Source: Rallus limicola (taxonomy: Eukaryota > Chordata > Aves > Gruiformes > Rallidae). From it: a stretch of 64,000 nucleotides of DNA. Under the pieces are notes generated by a model. It had not been told where the DNA came from. It searched no databases and saw only the letters and a program-made list of their open reading frames with translations. The translations under genes were made by a program, and so were the position numbers. Position 1 is the stretch's first letter. Every line of letters starts with the position of its first letter. The stretch is taken from contig JAKCOZ010000105.1 of the NCBI GenBank assembly GCA_022605955.1, positions 620,001-684,000 of the forward strand. Reading direction: 5' to 3'. Below are positions 48,901 to 52,905 of this stretch, piece after piece.

Positions 48901-49091
48901 CGGAGGACGCCGAGGAGCAGAGCCCCTGCCCGCCGCCGCTGCGGGACCCCATCCTCTGCTACCTGCGCCGCCACCGCGCCCACCTGCCCATGTACGCCCC
49001 GGCCAGGACCGACGGACCCCCGCCGACCGCAGGTGAGGACGCAGCGCCGGTGTTAAACGGGGGGAGAGGAAAGGGGGGTGTTTCGTTGTGA
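3784..49091 (+). CDS. CFAP61: CFAP61, C-terminal half (10 exons, 5' part outside window)
   Basis: Cilia- and flagella-associated protein 61 is a component of radial spoke 3 and the calmodulin- and spoke-associated complex of motile axonemes; its loss in mammals causes malformed sperm flagella. Ten exons with GT-AG borders and compatible phases join into one open frame of about 595 codons. The product has a Rossmann-type N-terminal strand (IVVVGASDVG), an LVLCTG motif, a second dinucleotide fold (VIVYGNTIDTYTTVEALL) and a TNDASIRAAG segment resembling the flavin-binding 'GD' motif. This is the layout of pyridine-nucleotide disulfide oxidoreductases. No CxxC or CxxxxC redox pair is visible, so a binding or structural role is more likely than catalysis. 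The order of segments agrees with my memory of mammalian CFAP61 (about 1,237 aa), and INSM1 directly downstream supports the identity. The preceding exon ends in phase 0 and was not found in 1-3783. Confidence 0.95.
10470..11240 (+). repeat. Purine-skewed low-complexity stretch
   Basis: About 770 bases have a + strand dominated by G and A, with many GGGA, GGAGG and GAAAAG words and almost no pyrimidine tracts. The surrounding intron is not skewed this way. It may be a degenerate old repeat, and it ends just before a CR1-like fragment. No periodic unit could be fixed by eye. Confidence 0.4.
11285..11338 (-). mobile_element. CR1 LINE 3'-end relic
   Basis: The + strand text TAGAATGCTTTGGGG, AAGGGACCTCAAAGATCATT and TTTCATCCCCC follows the complement of the 3' untranslated tail of avian CR1 LINEs, so the element lies on the - strand. 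Only about 55 bases are recognisable, with several substitutions and without the usual 8-bp terminal repeats. It is an old truncated copy with no coding capacity. Confidence 0.6.
15540..15915. promoter_or_regulatory. AT-rich enhancer-like block
   Basis: The block is dense in TAAT and ATTA homeodomain cores, with AATATGCAT, CATTTGCAT, TTTAAATG and TGACCTTTAACTTTG (a nuclear-receptor-like direct repeat). It has no repeats and little simple sequence. It lies about 35 kb upstream of INSM1. This composition is typical of deeply conserved non-coding elements, but conservation itself cannot be seen from one sequence. Confidence 0.3.
16104..16202 (+). CDS. CFAP61: CFAP61 exon b
   Basis: The acceptor is TTTCCGCAG|CCCACATC and the donor AG|GTTTGA. 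The 99-nt exon starts and ends after two bases of a codon, so it is symmetrical. It completes a Cys codon and reads PHLKFNNLTLISIHGLPG and on to FLIN, the second strand and loop of the first dinucleotide fold. The donor is weak at +3 and +4. Skipping would remove 33 residues without shifting the frame. Confidence 0.92.
16203..19685 (+). other. CFAP61: CFAP61 intron (3.5 kb)
   Basis: This is unremarkable AT/GC-mixed intron sequence. No repeat, RNA gene or additional exon could be supported. It ends in CTCCTTCCTCACAG. Confidence 0.75.
19686..19854 (+). CDS. CFAP61: CFAP61 exon c
   Basis: The acceptor is CTTCCTCACAG and the donor CAG|GTGAGA. The exon is 169 nt: one base completes a Ser codon, then 56 codons end in phase 0. 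It reads HCFNDEDYAQMSLCSWVNVV, then INRAAKYVVVS, YDYLVLCTGQEYQ. The LVLCTG motif is the ATG-like strand end that closes the first nucleotide-binding domain in flavoprotein reductases. Confidence 0.94.
19855..20787 (+). other. CFAP61: CFAP61 intron (0.9 kb)
   Basis: This is a short intron with donor GTGAGA and acceptor CATTTCTTCCAG. Nothing else is recognised in it. Confidence 0.8.
20788..20962 (+). CDS. CFAP61: CFAP61 exon d
   Basis: The acceptor is TTCTTCCAG and the donor AG|GTAAGG. The exon is 175 nt, starts in phase 0 and ends with one base of a Gly codon. It reads VPSPTGADISKRPTNSQ, then RYTGKVPSNLFTLNDEWDCL and AAHWLQENL. It is the linker between the two dinucleotide-binding folds. Confidence 0.93.
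20990..21300. promoter_or_regulatory. AT-rich homeodomain-motif block
   Basis: The block is densely packed with TAATT/AATTA cores, ATGCAAAT at 21,205-21,212 and AACAAAG at about 21,057-21,063 in unique, non-repetitive sequence. It resembles conserved non-coding enhancers. Function and target are inferred; INSM1, 30 kb downstream, is the nearest developmental gene. Confidence 0.28.
22216..22750. promoter_or_regulatory. Twin AATGCGAGTC/TAATTG motif blocks around a GC-rich core
   Basis: AATGCGAGTC occurs at 22,216-22,225 and again at 22,720-22,729. Each copy is followed within a few bases by TATTA and then TAATTG. The roughly 480 bases between are GC-rich. The arrangement suggests two related regulatory modules or an old duplication, but no function can be assigned. 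Confidence 0.25.
25721..26013 (+). CDS. CFAP61: CFAP61 exon e: second dinucleotide fold
   Basis: The acceptor is TTTTTCTCCTTAG and the donor TCA|GTGAGT. The exon is 293 nt and ends in phase 0. It reads NVIVYGNTIDTYTTVEALLS, the second Rossmann-type strand-turn-helix, then GSCIHLVQPPL, the Glu-rich NNEEVESAVREAL, and FTTDTSPLKLQCS. The canonical glycine pattern of this fold is degenerate (YGNTIDT), so NAD(P)H binding is not assured. Confidence 0.94.
26014..29822 (+). other. CFAP61: CFAP61 intron (3.8 kb)
   Basis: This is moderately GC-rich unique sequence. Several open frames of 80-140 codons overlap on opposite strands without recognisable domains. No exon, repeat or RNA gene is supported. 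Confidence 0.75.
29823..30150 (+). CDS. CFAP61: CFAP61 exon f: flavin-site-like segment
   Basis: The acceptor is CTCTCTTTTTAG and the donor AAAG|GTATGT. At 328 nt this is the largest CFAP61 exon here; it starts in phase 0 and ends with one base of a Gly codon. It reads FSFAYRTVDYETFKAINDAC, then GRLVIDSKFCTNDASIRAAG, then YYADVWTHSNFNSREIGLEL. The TNDASIRAAG stretch corresponds to the GD/FAD motif near the end of flavoprotein reductase folds, with the usual Gly-Asp replaced by Asn-Asp. Confidence 0.95.
30151..30586 (+). other. CFAP61: CFAP61 intron (0.4 kb)
   Basis: This is a short intron with donor GTATGT and acceptor TTATGGCAG. Nothing else is seen. Confidence 0.8.
30587..30678 (+). CDS. 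CFAP61: CFAP61 exon g
   Basis: The acceptor is CATTTATGGCAG and the donor CAC|GTAAGT. The exon is 92 nt. It completes a Gly codon and reads GILPGGYNYLHISKPEIPTR and on to ACDH, ending in phase 0. GILPGGYNYLHI corresponds to a conserved turn in CFAP61 just after the flavoprotein-like fold. Confidence 0.92.
30679..33242 (+). other. CFAP61: CFAP61 intron (2.6 kb)
   Basis: This is unique sequence with a short CA-rich tract at about 32,196-32,215. The translations flanking the intron are adjacent in the protein, so no exon is expected or seen within it. Confidence 0.75.
33243..33448 (+). CDS. CFAP61: CFAP61 exon h
   Basis: The acceptor is TTTTCTGTCCCAG and the donor AG|GTAAGA. The exon is 206 nt, starts in phase 0 and leaves two bases. 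It reads GMEMITGEARHGNYFRMCIN, then KYSMVESITCFSKEPFP, SNYICLYGQHERLLNDLCYR. This is one of the most conserved parts of the CFAP61 C-terminus as I recall it from mammals. Confidence 0.95.
34588..34823 (+). repeat. Two diverged copies of a pyrimidine-tract/GGGGCAGGGAATGGG unit
   Basis: ACTCCCTTCTTCCC followed by GGAGGGGCAGGGAATGGGCA at 34,588-34,670 recurs at 34,765-34,823 with about 10-20% change. The first copy has a run of 14 or more C residues near 34,609-34,622. The copies are about 180 bases apart, inside the LTR-like element. Confidence 0.6.
34887..35124 (+). repeat. (CACTCA/ACACTC)n satellite, 238 bp
   Basis: The tract is almost pure C/A/T on the + strand, built of ACTC and ACAC steps in variable register (CACTCACACTCA, CACACACTCA). 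It creates artefactual long open frames of His-Ser-Leu-Thr repeats. It sits inside the LTR-like block and is transcribed in the CFAP61 sense direction as CA-rich RNA. Confidence 0.95.
42040..42440. promoter_or_regulatory. Enhancer-like block with octamer and SOX motifs
   Basis: This is non-repetitive AT-rich sequence holding ATGCAAAT (42,314-42,321) directly followed by CACAATG, plus TAATAATTA, GCTAATGAAG and ATTAGTAGG cores. An octamer abutting a SOX core recalls SOX-POU composite elements. It lies 8.5 kb upstream of INSM1 inside the CFAP61 intron. Enhancer function is inferred from motif density only. Confidence 0.35.
42497..42620 (+). repeat. 64-bp tandem duplication (2 copies)
   Basis: CCAGCCATCCCTTCCCAGGG starts at 42,497 and again at 42,561. 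The copies are nearly identical (CATATCGG versus CATATCAG) up to GAGGAG at 42,620. The high identity indicates a recent duplication. Confidence 0.95.
43399..43421 (+). repeat. (GT)n microsatellite
   Basis: A perfect GT dinucleotide run of about 11 units is followed by CTGTCTGTC. It is likely polymorphic. Confidence 0.9.
45990..46440. promoter_or_regulatory. AT-rich enhancer-like block next to CFAP61 exon i
   Basis: This is unique sequence rich in TTTAATTTG, TTAATCC, CTTAATGATG, AACAATTG-like and TAATTAC cores. It extends to within 50 bases of the exon at 46,484. It resembles conserved non-coding DNA and is about 4.5 kb from INSM1. The function is speculative. Confidence 0.25.
46484..46574 (+). 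CDS. CFAP61: CFAP61 exon i
   Basis: The acceptor is CTTTTTTTACACAG and the donor CAG|GTAAGA. The exon is 91 nt: one base completes a Ser codon, then 30 codons end in phase 0. It reads YFREPWSMAIYHDRFIDLQK and ELRQILVSEQ. The REPW...YHDRF..L.KELRQIL pattern is characteristic of the CFAP61 C-terminus. Confidence 0.94.
46575..48884 (+). other. CFAP61: Last visible CFAP61 intron (2.3 kb)
   Basis: The intron becomes progressively GC-rich toward INSM1. It holds a 40-bp tandem duplication (46,706-46,785) and two near-consensus INSM1-type GGGG sites (48,792 and 48,826). No extra exon matching CFAP61 was found, although the protein between exons i and j differs from my memory of mammals. Confidence 0.7.
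46706..46785 (+). repeat. 40-bp tandem duplication (2 copies)
   Basis: GCAGAGGCTGGGTGTCACGA starts at 46,706 and at 46,746. Both copies run through GGCGGGGGTCTCTCACCCCT without differences, so the duplication is recent. Confidence 0.95.
48885..49091 (+). CDS. CFAP61: CFAP61 terminal coding exon (end ambiguous)
   Basis: The acceptor is TCTGCCTTGCAG. From 48,885 in phase 0 the frame reads VPVPPPEDAEEQ, then DPILCYLRRHRAHLPMYA, the tyrosine/histidine-rich end motif I associate with the extreme C-terminus of CFAP61. It continues with a low-complexity tail to a TGA at 49,089-49,091. A good donor CAG|GTGAGG at 49,033 could instead splice to an unseen short last exon. The exon is far more GC-rich than all other CFAP61 exons and biased to Pro, Arg and Ala. 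No AATAAA lies between here and INSM1. Confidence 0.8.
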   Translation: MPVPPPEDAEEQSPCPPPLRDPILCYLRRHRAHLPMYAPARTDGPPPTAGEDAAPVLNGGRGKGGVSL

Positions 49092-49290
49092 GCCCCGATG
49101 GCGGCAGACGGTGTCTTGGTGTGAGCCCGGCCGGGTACGGGGGTCTCGGAGCGCACCCGCCGAGGGAAGGGGGTTCTTAGTGTGCAGCCGCCGAGGGAAG
49201 GGTGGGTCTCGGTTGTGGACCCGCCGGGGGAAGGGGGCTCTTGGTGTGCACCCGTCGGGGGAAGGGGGGGTCTCGGAGCGCACCCGCGGG
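49080..49290 (+). repeat. 30-34-bp GC-rich minisatellite
   Basis: Units of the form GGTCTCGGAGCGCACCCGCC, GAGGGAAGGG recur four to five times (49,139-49,290), alternating TCTCGG and CTTNGTG versions. A more diverged unit lies at 49,080-49,138. The array starts at the read-through stop codon of CFAP61. Confidence 0.8.
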
Positions 49291-50678
49291 GGGGCGGCGC
49301 GGCGCGTGCCCGGCGGGCCCGCAGCTGTATGCTAATGCGCAGCGGGCCGCCCCGCCCCGCCGCACGCCTGTCCCACCGGGCGGGCGGAGGGGGGCGGGAG
49401 TTCGTGCGGGCAGGGCTGCCCCCTTTCCCCCCTGGCTCCCCCTCCGTGGCCCGGCCCGGCCCGCTGACGCCGTGCCCGGGAGAGCAGCGGCCCCCGGTGT
49501 CGGTGCCCCCCCCGCCTCCCGCGCCCCCTTTGTGCCGCCCGCCGGAGGGTCGCGCAGCTTTATGCTAATGAGGCGCACAAAGGCGCGAGCGGGGCCGCGC
49601 GGGGGGACCGCGGCCGCGGGGGGGGGGGGCGGCGCTCGCTCGCGTGCCGCCCGCGTGCCGCGGCGCCCCCCACAAAGGCGCCGGGACCCGCGGGGAGGGG
49701 AGGAGAGGGGGGGCGGCCCCTGCACCCCCCGGGACCGGCCGGCTGCTCGCGGCGGGGGGCGGCCCCGTCGCCCGCCCCTCCCGCCGCGCCGCCACCTGCG
49801 ACGCGCGGAGCGTTGCGGCCCGTTCCCTCCCCCCCGCGGCCCGGCGCGGAGTGCTGCGCGCCGGGCCGCAGACAAAGGGTTAAGTGGGAGCCGCACCTGC
49901 CGCGCCGCCGGGCACCGGCCCCTCGAGGCGCCGTCGCCCGTCCCGCAGCCCCGGGAGCGGGCGCGGACCGCCCCCAGCCCCCCGCGGATGCAGCCCGGGG
50001 CAGCGCCTGGCGCGCCCTCGGTGCCTCTGTCCGCGGTGCTACCCGCCCGCTGCGCCCGGGGACGGGGCGTGTCTGTCCTTGCGCGGCGTACGGGGAACGG
50101 GACCGTGCCCCCGCCCGCCGCCTCGTGTAGGACGGACCCCCGAGAGTCGCGCCGCCGCCGTTCCCCTTCACACGGCTGTGCCGGGAGCCAGGCCGCGTTG
50201 GGGGCTGCCGCCGGACGGCACGGTCCCTGCGGCGGCCCGAGTAACAGGTTACAGCGGGACCGCTGCTGCGCTCTCCCTGGTAGCGCGGGGTTAGCGCCCT
50301 TGGCGCGGGGCCGCGGCCGGGCCTGATTCGGCCGCGCCGGCTCGGAGCCGTCGCGCAGCACCTGATGCCGGCGGCGGGCGAACGGCGTCCGCCACAACAG
50401 CGACTTTCTCCTCCTGCGCGCCCGCTTCTCCCCGAACCCTGCCCCCGGCGGCACCGAGCCCGTCCCGGCTCCGAAGGCGGGGCCGGCCCCGCGGGGAGGC
50501 AGCGCCCGCCCCGGGGCGGCACACAAAGGCCCGCGCGTGCCGGGCCGCGCGGCGGCGCGGGCCGCGGAGCGTGCGGGAGGCGGGGCCGGGCGTGTGCCGC
50601 CGCTGGGGGCCGCGCGGGCGGGCGGGGGCTCAGGTGCACCCGCTCCGCCCGCCGCCGCCGCCCGCCGCGCCGCCGCTG
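49092..50678. promoter_or_regulatory. INSM1: CFAP61-INSM1 gap: distal INSM1 promoter region
   Basis: This is extremely GC-rich sequence, so open frames run through every reading frame and none is a gene. Against this background A/T-containing motifs stand out. ATGCTAAT occurs at 49,329-49,336 and 49,562-49,569 in the shared context GCAGCTNTATGCTAATG. ACAAAGG occurs at 49,577, 49,672, 49,872 and 50,523, and in inverted form at 49,527. These resemble POU and SOX/TCF sites. An E-box CAGGTG lies at 50,631. A 12-G run is at 49,618-49,629. Confidence 0.5.
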
Positions 50679-50732
50679 ATTGGCCCGTCCCGCCGCCGCC
50701 GGCCCGAACAATGGCCCCGGCCCGCTTAAAGG
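50679..50732 (+). promoter_or_regulatory. INSM1: INSM1 proximal promoter
   Basis: The region holds an inverted CCAAT box (ATTGG, 50,679-50,683), a SOX core AACAATGG (50,707-50,714) and a TATA-like CTTAAAGG (50,725-50,732). With the usual TATA spacing, transcription would start near 50,755-50,765, about 45 bases before the start codon. Mammalian INSM1 is known to be driven by a compact promoter with E-boxes for NEUROG3 and NEUROD1; a CAGGTG E-box lies just upstream at 50,631. Confidence 0.55.
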
Positions 50733-50806
50733 CGGCGGCGGCCGCGCCGCGGGCAGAGCGAGGAGCGTTGCGCCGCGGCCGCCGCCGGCGCGGAGGCGGC
50801 GCGAAG

Positions 50807-52066
50807 ATGCCCCGGGGCTTCCTGGTGAAGCGCAGCCGGCGGCCCGCCCCCGTGTCCTACCGGGCGCGCTGCTGCCGAGAGGCCGCCGCCGGCTCGCCGC
50901 TCCCCGCCGGCGGCGCCCCGCCGCCCCCGCCGGACTCGCCGCCGCCGGTGCCGTTCGGGACGCCCGATGCCGCCGTGCAGGCGCTGTACAGCCCCACGCG
51001 GCCCGTCGGCAGGGACAAGTACCTGGAGCGGGGCTTCAGCCTGGGCTCGCCCGTCTCGGCAGAGTCTTTCCCCGCGCCGGCCGTGCCCGGCACCATGGAC
51101 CCGCTCCTCTTCGCCCCGGCCGAGCTCAAGCTCTGGGCCGCCGCCGGCCACGCCGAGCCGCCCGCCGGCCGCGCCGCCGGTGCCGGCGGAGCCCCCGCGC
51201 CGCCCGCCCCGGCCGCGCCGCCCGCCCCGGGCCGCCCGCCTCCCGCCAAGCGCCCGCCGGGTGCTGCGGAGCCCGGCCGGCAGAAGGCCCCGTCGGGCAA
51301 GAAGGCGAAGGCGATCCGCAAGCTGACCTTCGAGGACGAGGTGACCACGTCGCCCGTGCTGGGGCTGCGCATCAAGGAGGGCCCGGTGGAGGCGCCGGCC
51401 AAGGCGCGGGGCGGCTGCGCCCGGCCGCTGGGCGAGTTCATCTGCCAGCTCTGCAAGGAGGAGTACGGGGACCCCTTCGCGCTGGCGCAGCACCGCTGCT
51501 CCCGCATCGTTCGGGTGGAGTACCGCTGCCCCGAGTGCGACAAGGTCTTCTCCTGCCCCGCCAACCTCGCCTCCCACCGCCGCTGGCACAAGCCGCGCCC
51601 GCCCGCCGCCAAGGGCGGCCCCGAGACGGGCCGGGCGCCGGCCGAGGAGCCGCCGAAGGAGGCGAGCGGCAGCGAGCGGGACACGCCGAGCCCCGGCGGC
51701 GCCTCGGAGGCGGGCTCCGAGGACGGGCTCTTCGAGTGCCCGCGCTGCGCCAAGCGGTTCCGCCGGCAGGCCTACCTGCGCAAGCACCTGCTGGGCCACC
51801 CGCCGCCCGAGCCCGCCGCCGAGGAGCCGCCCGCGCCGCCGCCCGCCGAGTGCCGCCTCTGCCCCGTCTGCGGGGAGACCTTCCCCAGCAAGAGCAGCCA
51901 GGAGCGGCACCTCCGCCTCCTGCACGCCGCCCAGGTCTTCCCCTGCAAGTACTGCCCGGCCACCTTCTACAGCTCGCCCGGCCTCACCCGGCACATCAAC
52001 AAGTGCCACCCGTCCGAGAACAGGCAGGTCATCCTGCTCCAGGTGCCGCTGCGCCCCGCCTGCTAG
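50807..52066 (+). CDS. INSM1: INSM1, insulinoma-associated zinc-finger repressor
   Basis: INSM1 is an intronless nuclear repressor that drives neuroendocrine and neuronal differentiation, recruiting KDM1A/RCOR complexes through its SNAG motif. The 419-residue product begins MPRGFLVKR, the SNAG motif, which must be N-terminal, so this ATG (A at -3) is chosen over an in-frame ATG 32 codons upstream. A proline-rich segment (residues about 36-60) and a basic nuclear-localisation-like run (164-172) precede a conserved linker, [13 protein letters not shown]. Five zinc fingers follow: an atypical one at 213-231 (C, C, H, C) and C2H2 fingers at 241-261, 311-331, 352-373 and 380-401. The end, [15 protein letters not shown], matches mammalian INSM1 closely. 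The protein is shorter than human INSM1 (510 aa) mainly in the Ala/Pro/Gly spacers. Confidence 0.98.
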   Translation: MPRGFLVKRSRRPAPVSYRARCCREAAAGSPLPAGGAPPPPPDSPPPVPFGTPDAAVQALYSPTRPVGRDKYLERGFSLGSPVSAESFPAPAVPGTMDPLLFAPAELKLWAAAGHAEPPAGRAAGAGGAPAPPAPAAPPAPGRPPPAKRPPGAAEPGRQKAPSGKKAKAIRKLTFEDEVTTSPVLGLRIKEGPVEAPAKARGGCARPLGEFICQLCKEEYGDPFALAQHRCSRIVRVEYRCPECDKVFSCPANLASHRRWHKPRPPAAKGGPETGRAPAEEPPKEASGSERDTPSPGGASEAGSEDGLFECPRCAKRFRRQAYLRKHLLGHPPPEPAAEEPPAPPPAECRLCPVCGETFPSKSSQERHLRLLHAAQVFPCKYCPATFYSSPGLTRHINKCHPSENRQVILLQVPLRPAC

Positions 52067-52905
52067 AGCCGCCCGTGCCTTCCCGGGGCCCGGCCCGCTC
52101 CCCGCCGGCTCCGGGGCTGGGGCCGCCCGCCGCGGCCGAGCGCGCCCCGCGGGCTGCTGCGCCTTGGACTCGCCGCGCGATTAGCTTTAATATGGCTTGT
52201 GAACTGCTGGAATCTGGCTTTACACTCACCTTCCCGGGCTCGCTCCTTGTTCTGGGCTTTTCCTTTTTTTTTTTTTTCCTTTTTTTTGTTTGTTTATTTT
52301 TTTAATTTTTTTTAAATAACATAATTGGGTTGGTTTTGGTTCGTTCGCTTTCGATAAACGTGAACAGATCAAACCGCTTGAGGAGAAGTGAGAATTTCCT
52401 TTAGTGTAGCCACAAATGCCTTGACTCTGCTGTTGATGGTCTCCAGAAAATGCTGTAGAAACTGCCTTAACTGTGACATGCCAACCTCCCGCTCCTGTGC
52501 GTTCTGCCCTTACCGAGGTAGCTCCTGAGTTGACTATCTGTATATGTTGGTTTGAGTAATTATGTTATTTATTGGTTATTTATTTATATTAATTATGAAG
52601 ATGGATATTATTTGACCGCGGATGCTCTGATGCGCTTTTTGTCTCCCTGCCTGCCATTTCACTGTGCGTTTTAGAAGATCTTTTTTTCTAAAGGGATCTG
52701 CTAAAAAGGTTTTAACTTTTATACCTAGAATAACACACGACCTTAACCATTTTATCCTGTGCAACTGACAGCTCTTACTTTTAGATGCAATCTCTTTTTC
52801 TACACACATTATTTTCTTAACTGTTAGCTATTTATAGAGTGCTTCGATAGAACTGTTTCGACTGTATAATTATTTACTATTAAAATAAAATATTTTCAAA
52901 TTCAC
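52067..52905 (+). other. INSM1: INSM1 3' UTR with AU-rich element
   Basis: GC content drops abruptly after about 52,190. A T-rich tract at 52,263-52,310 is followed by overlapping AUUUA motifs (TTATTTATTGG and TTATTTATTTATATT at 52,563-52,591). AU-rich elements of this type mark unstable mRNAs, fitting the transient expression of INSM1 in progenitors. The end is set by the poly(A) signal below. Confidence 0.8.
52884..52889 (+). terminator. INSM1: INSM1 poly(A) signal AATAAA
   Basis: AATAAA lies within TTAAAATAAAATATT about 820 bases after the stop codon. It is followed by CACGTGTGCCCCTG, a G/T-containing downstream region. Cleavage is expected near 52,905. Confidence 0.85.

Larger units (their letters stand above)
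48700..52250. promoter_or_regulatory. INSM1: CpG island spanning CFAP61 3' end and INSM1
   Basis: CpG dinucleotides and G+C rise sharply near 48.7 kb and fall just after the INSM1 stop codon. Islands of this size are typical of developmental regulators controlled by Polycomb. It covers the last CFAP61 exon, the intergenic gap and the whole INSM1 reading frame. Confidence 0.85.

Noticed and set aside
49177..50711. 449- and 383-codon - strand frames and a 374-codon + strand frame upstream of INSM1
   Set aside because: Stop codons are rare in such GC-rich DNA; the translations are Arg/Pro/Gly/Ala-rich on both strands with no recognisable domain.
50537..50806. N-terminal extension of INSM1 to a 509-codon frame
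   Set aside because: The upstream part is promoter and CpG-island sequence without stops; the SNAG motif MPRGFLVKR must be at the N-terminus and a TATA-like box lies within this stretch.
50680..52305. 541-codon + strand frame overlapping INSM1
   Set aside because: It is an out-of-frame shadow of INSM1 with Arg/Ala/Gly-rich low-complexity translation and no domain.
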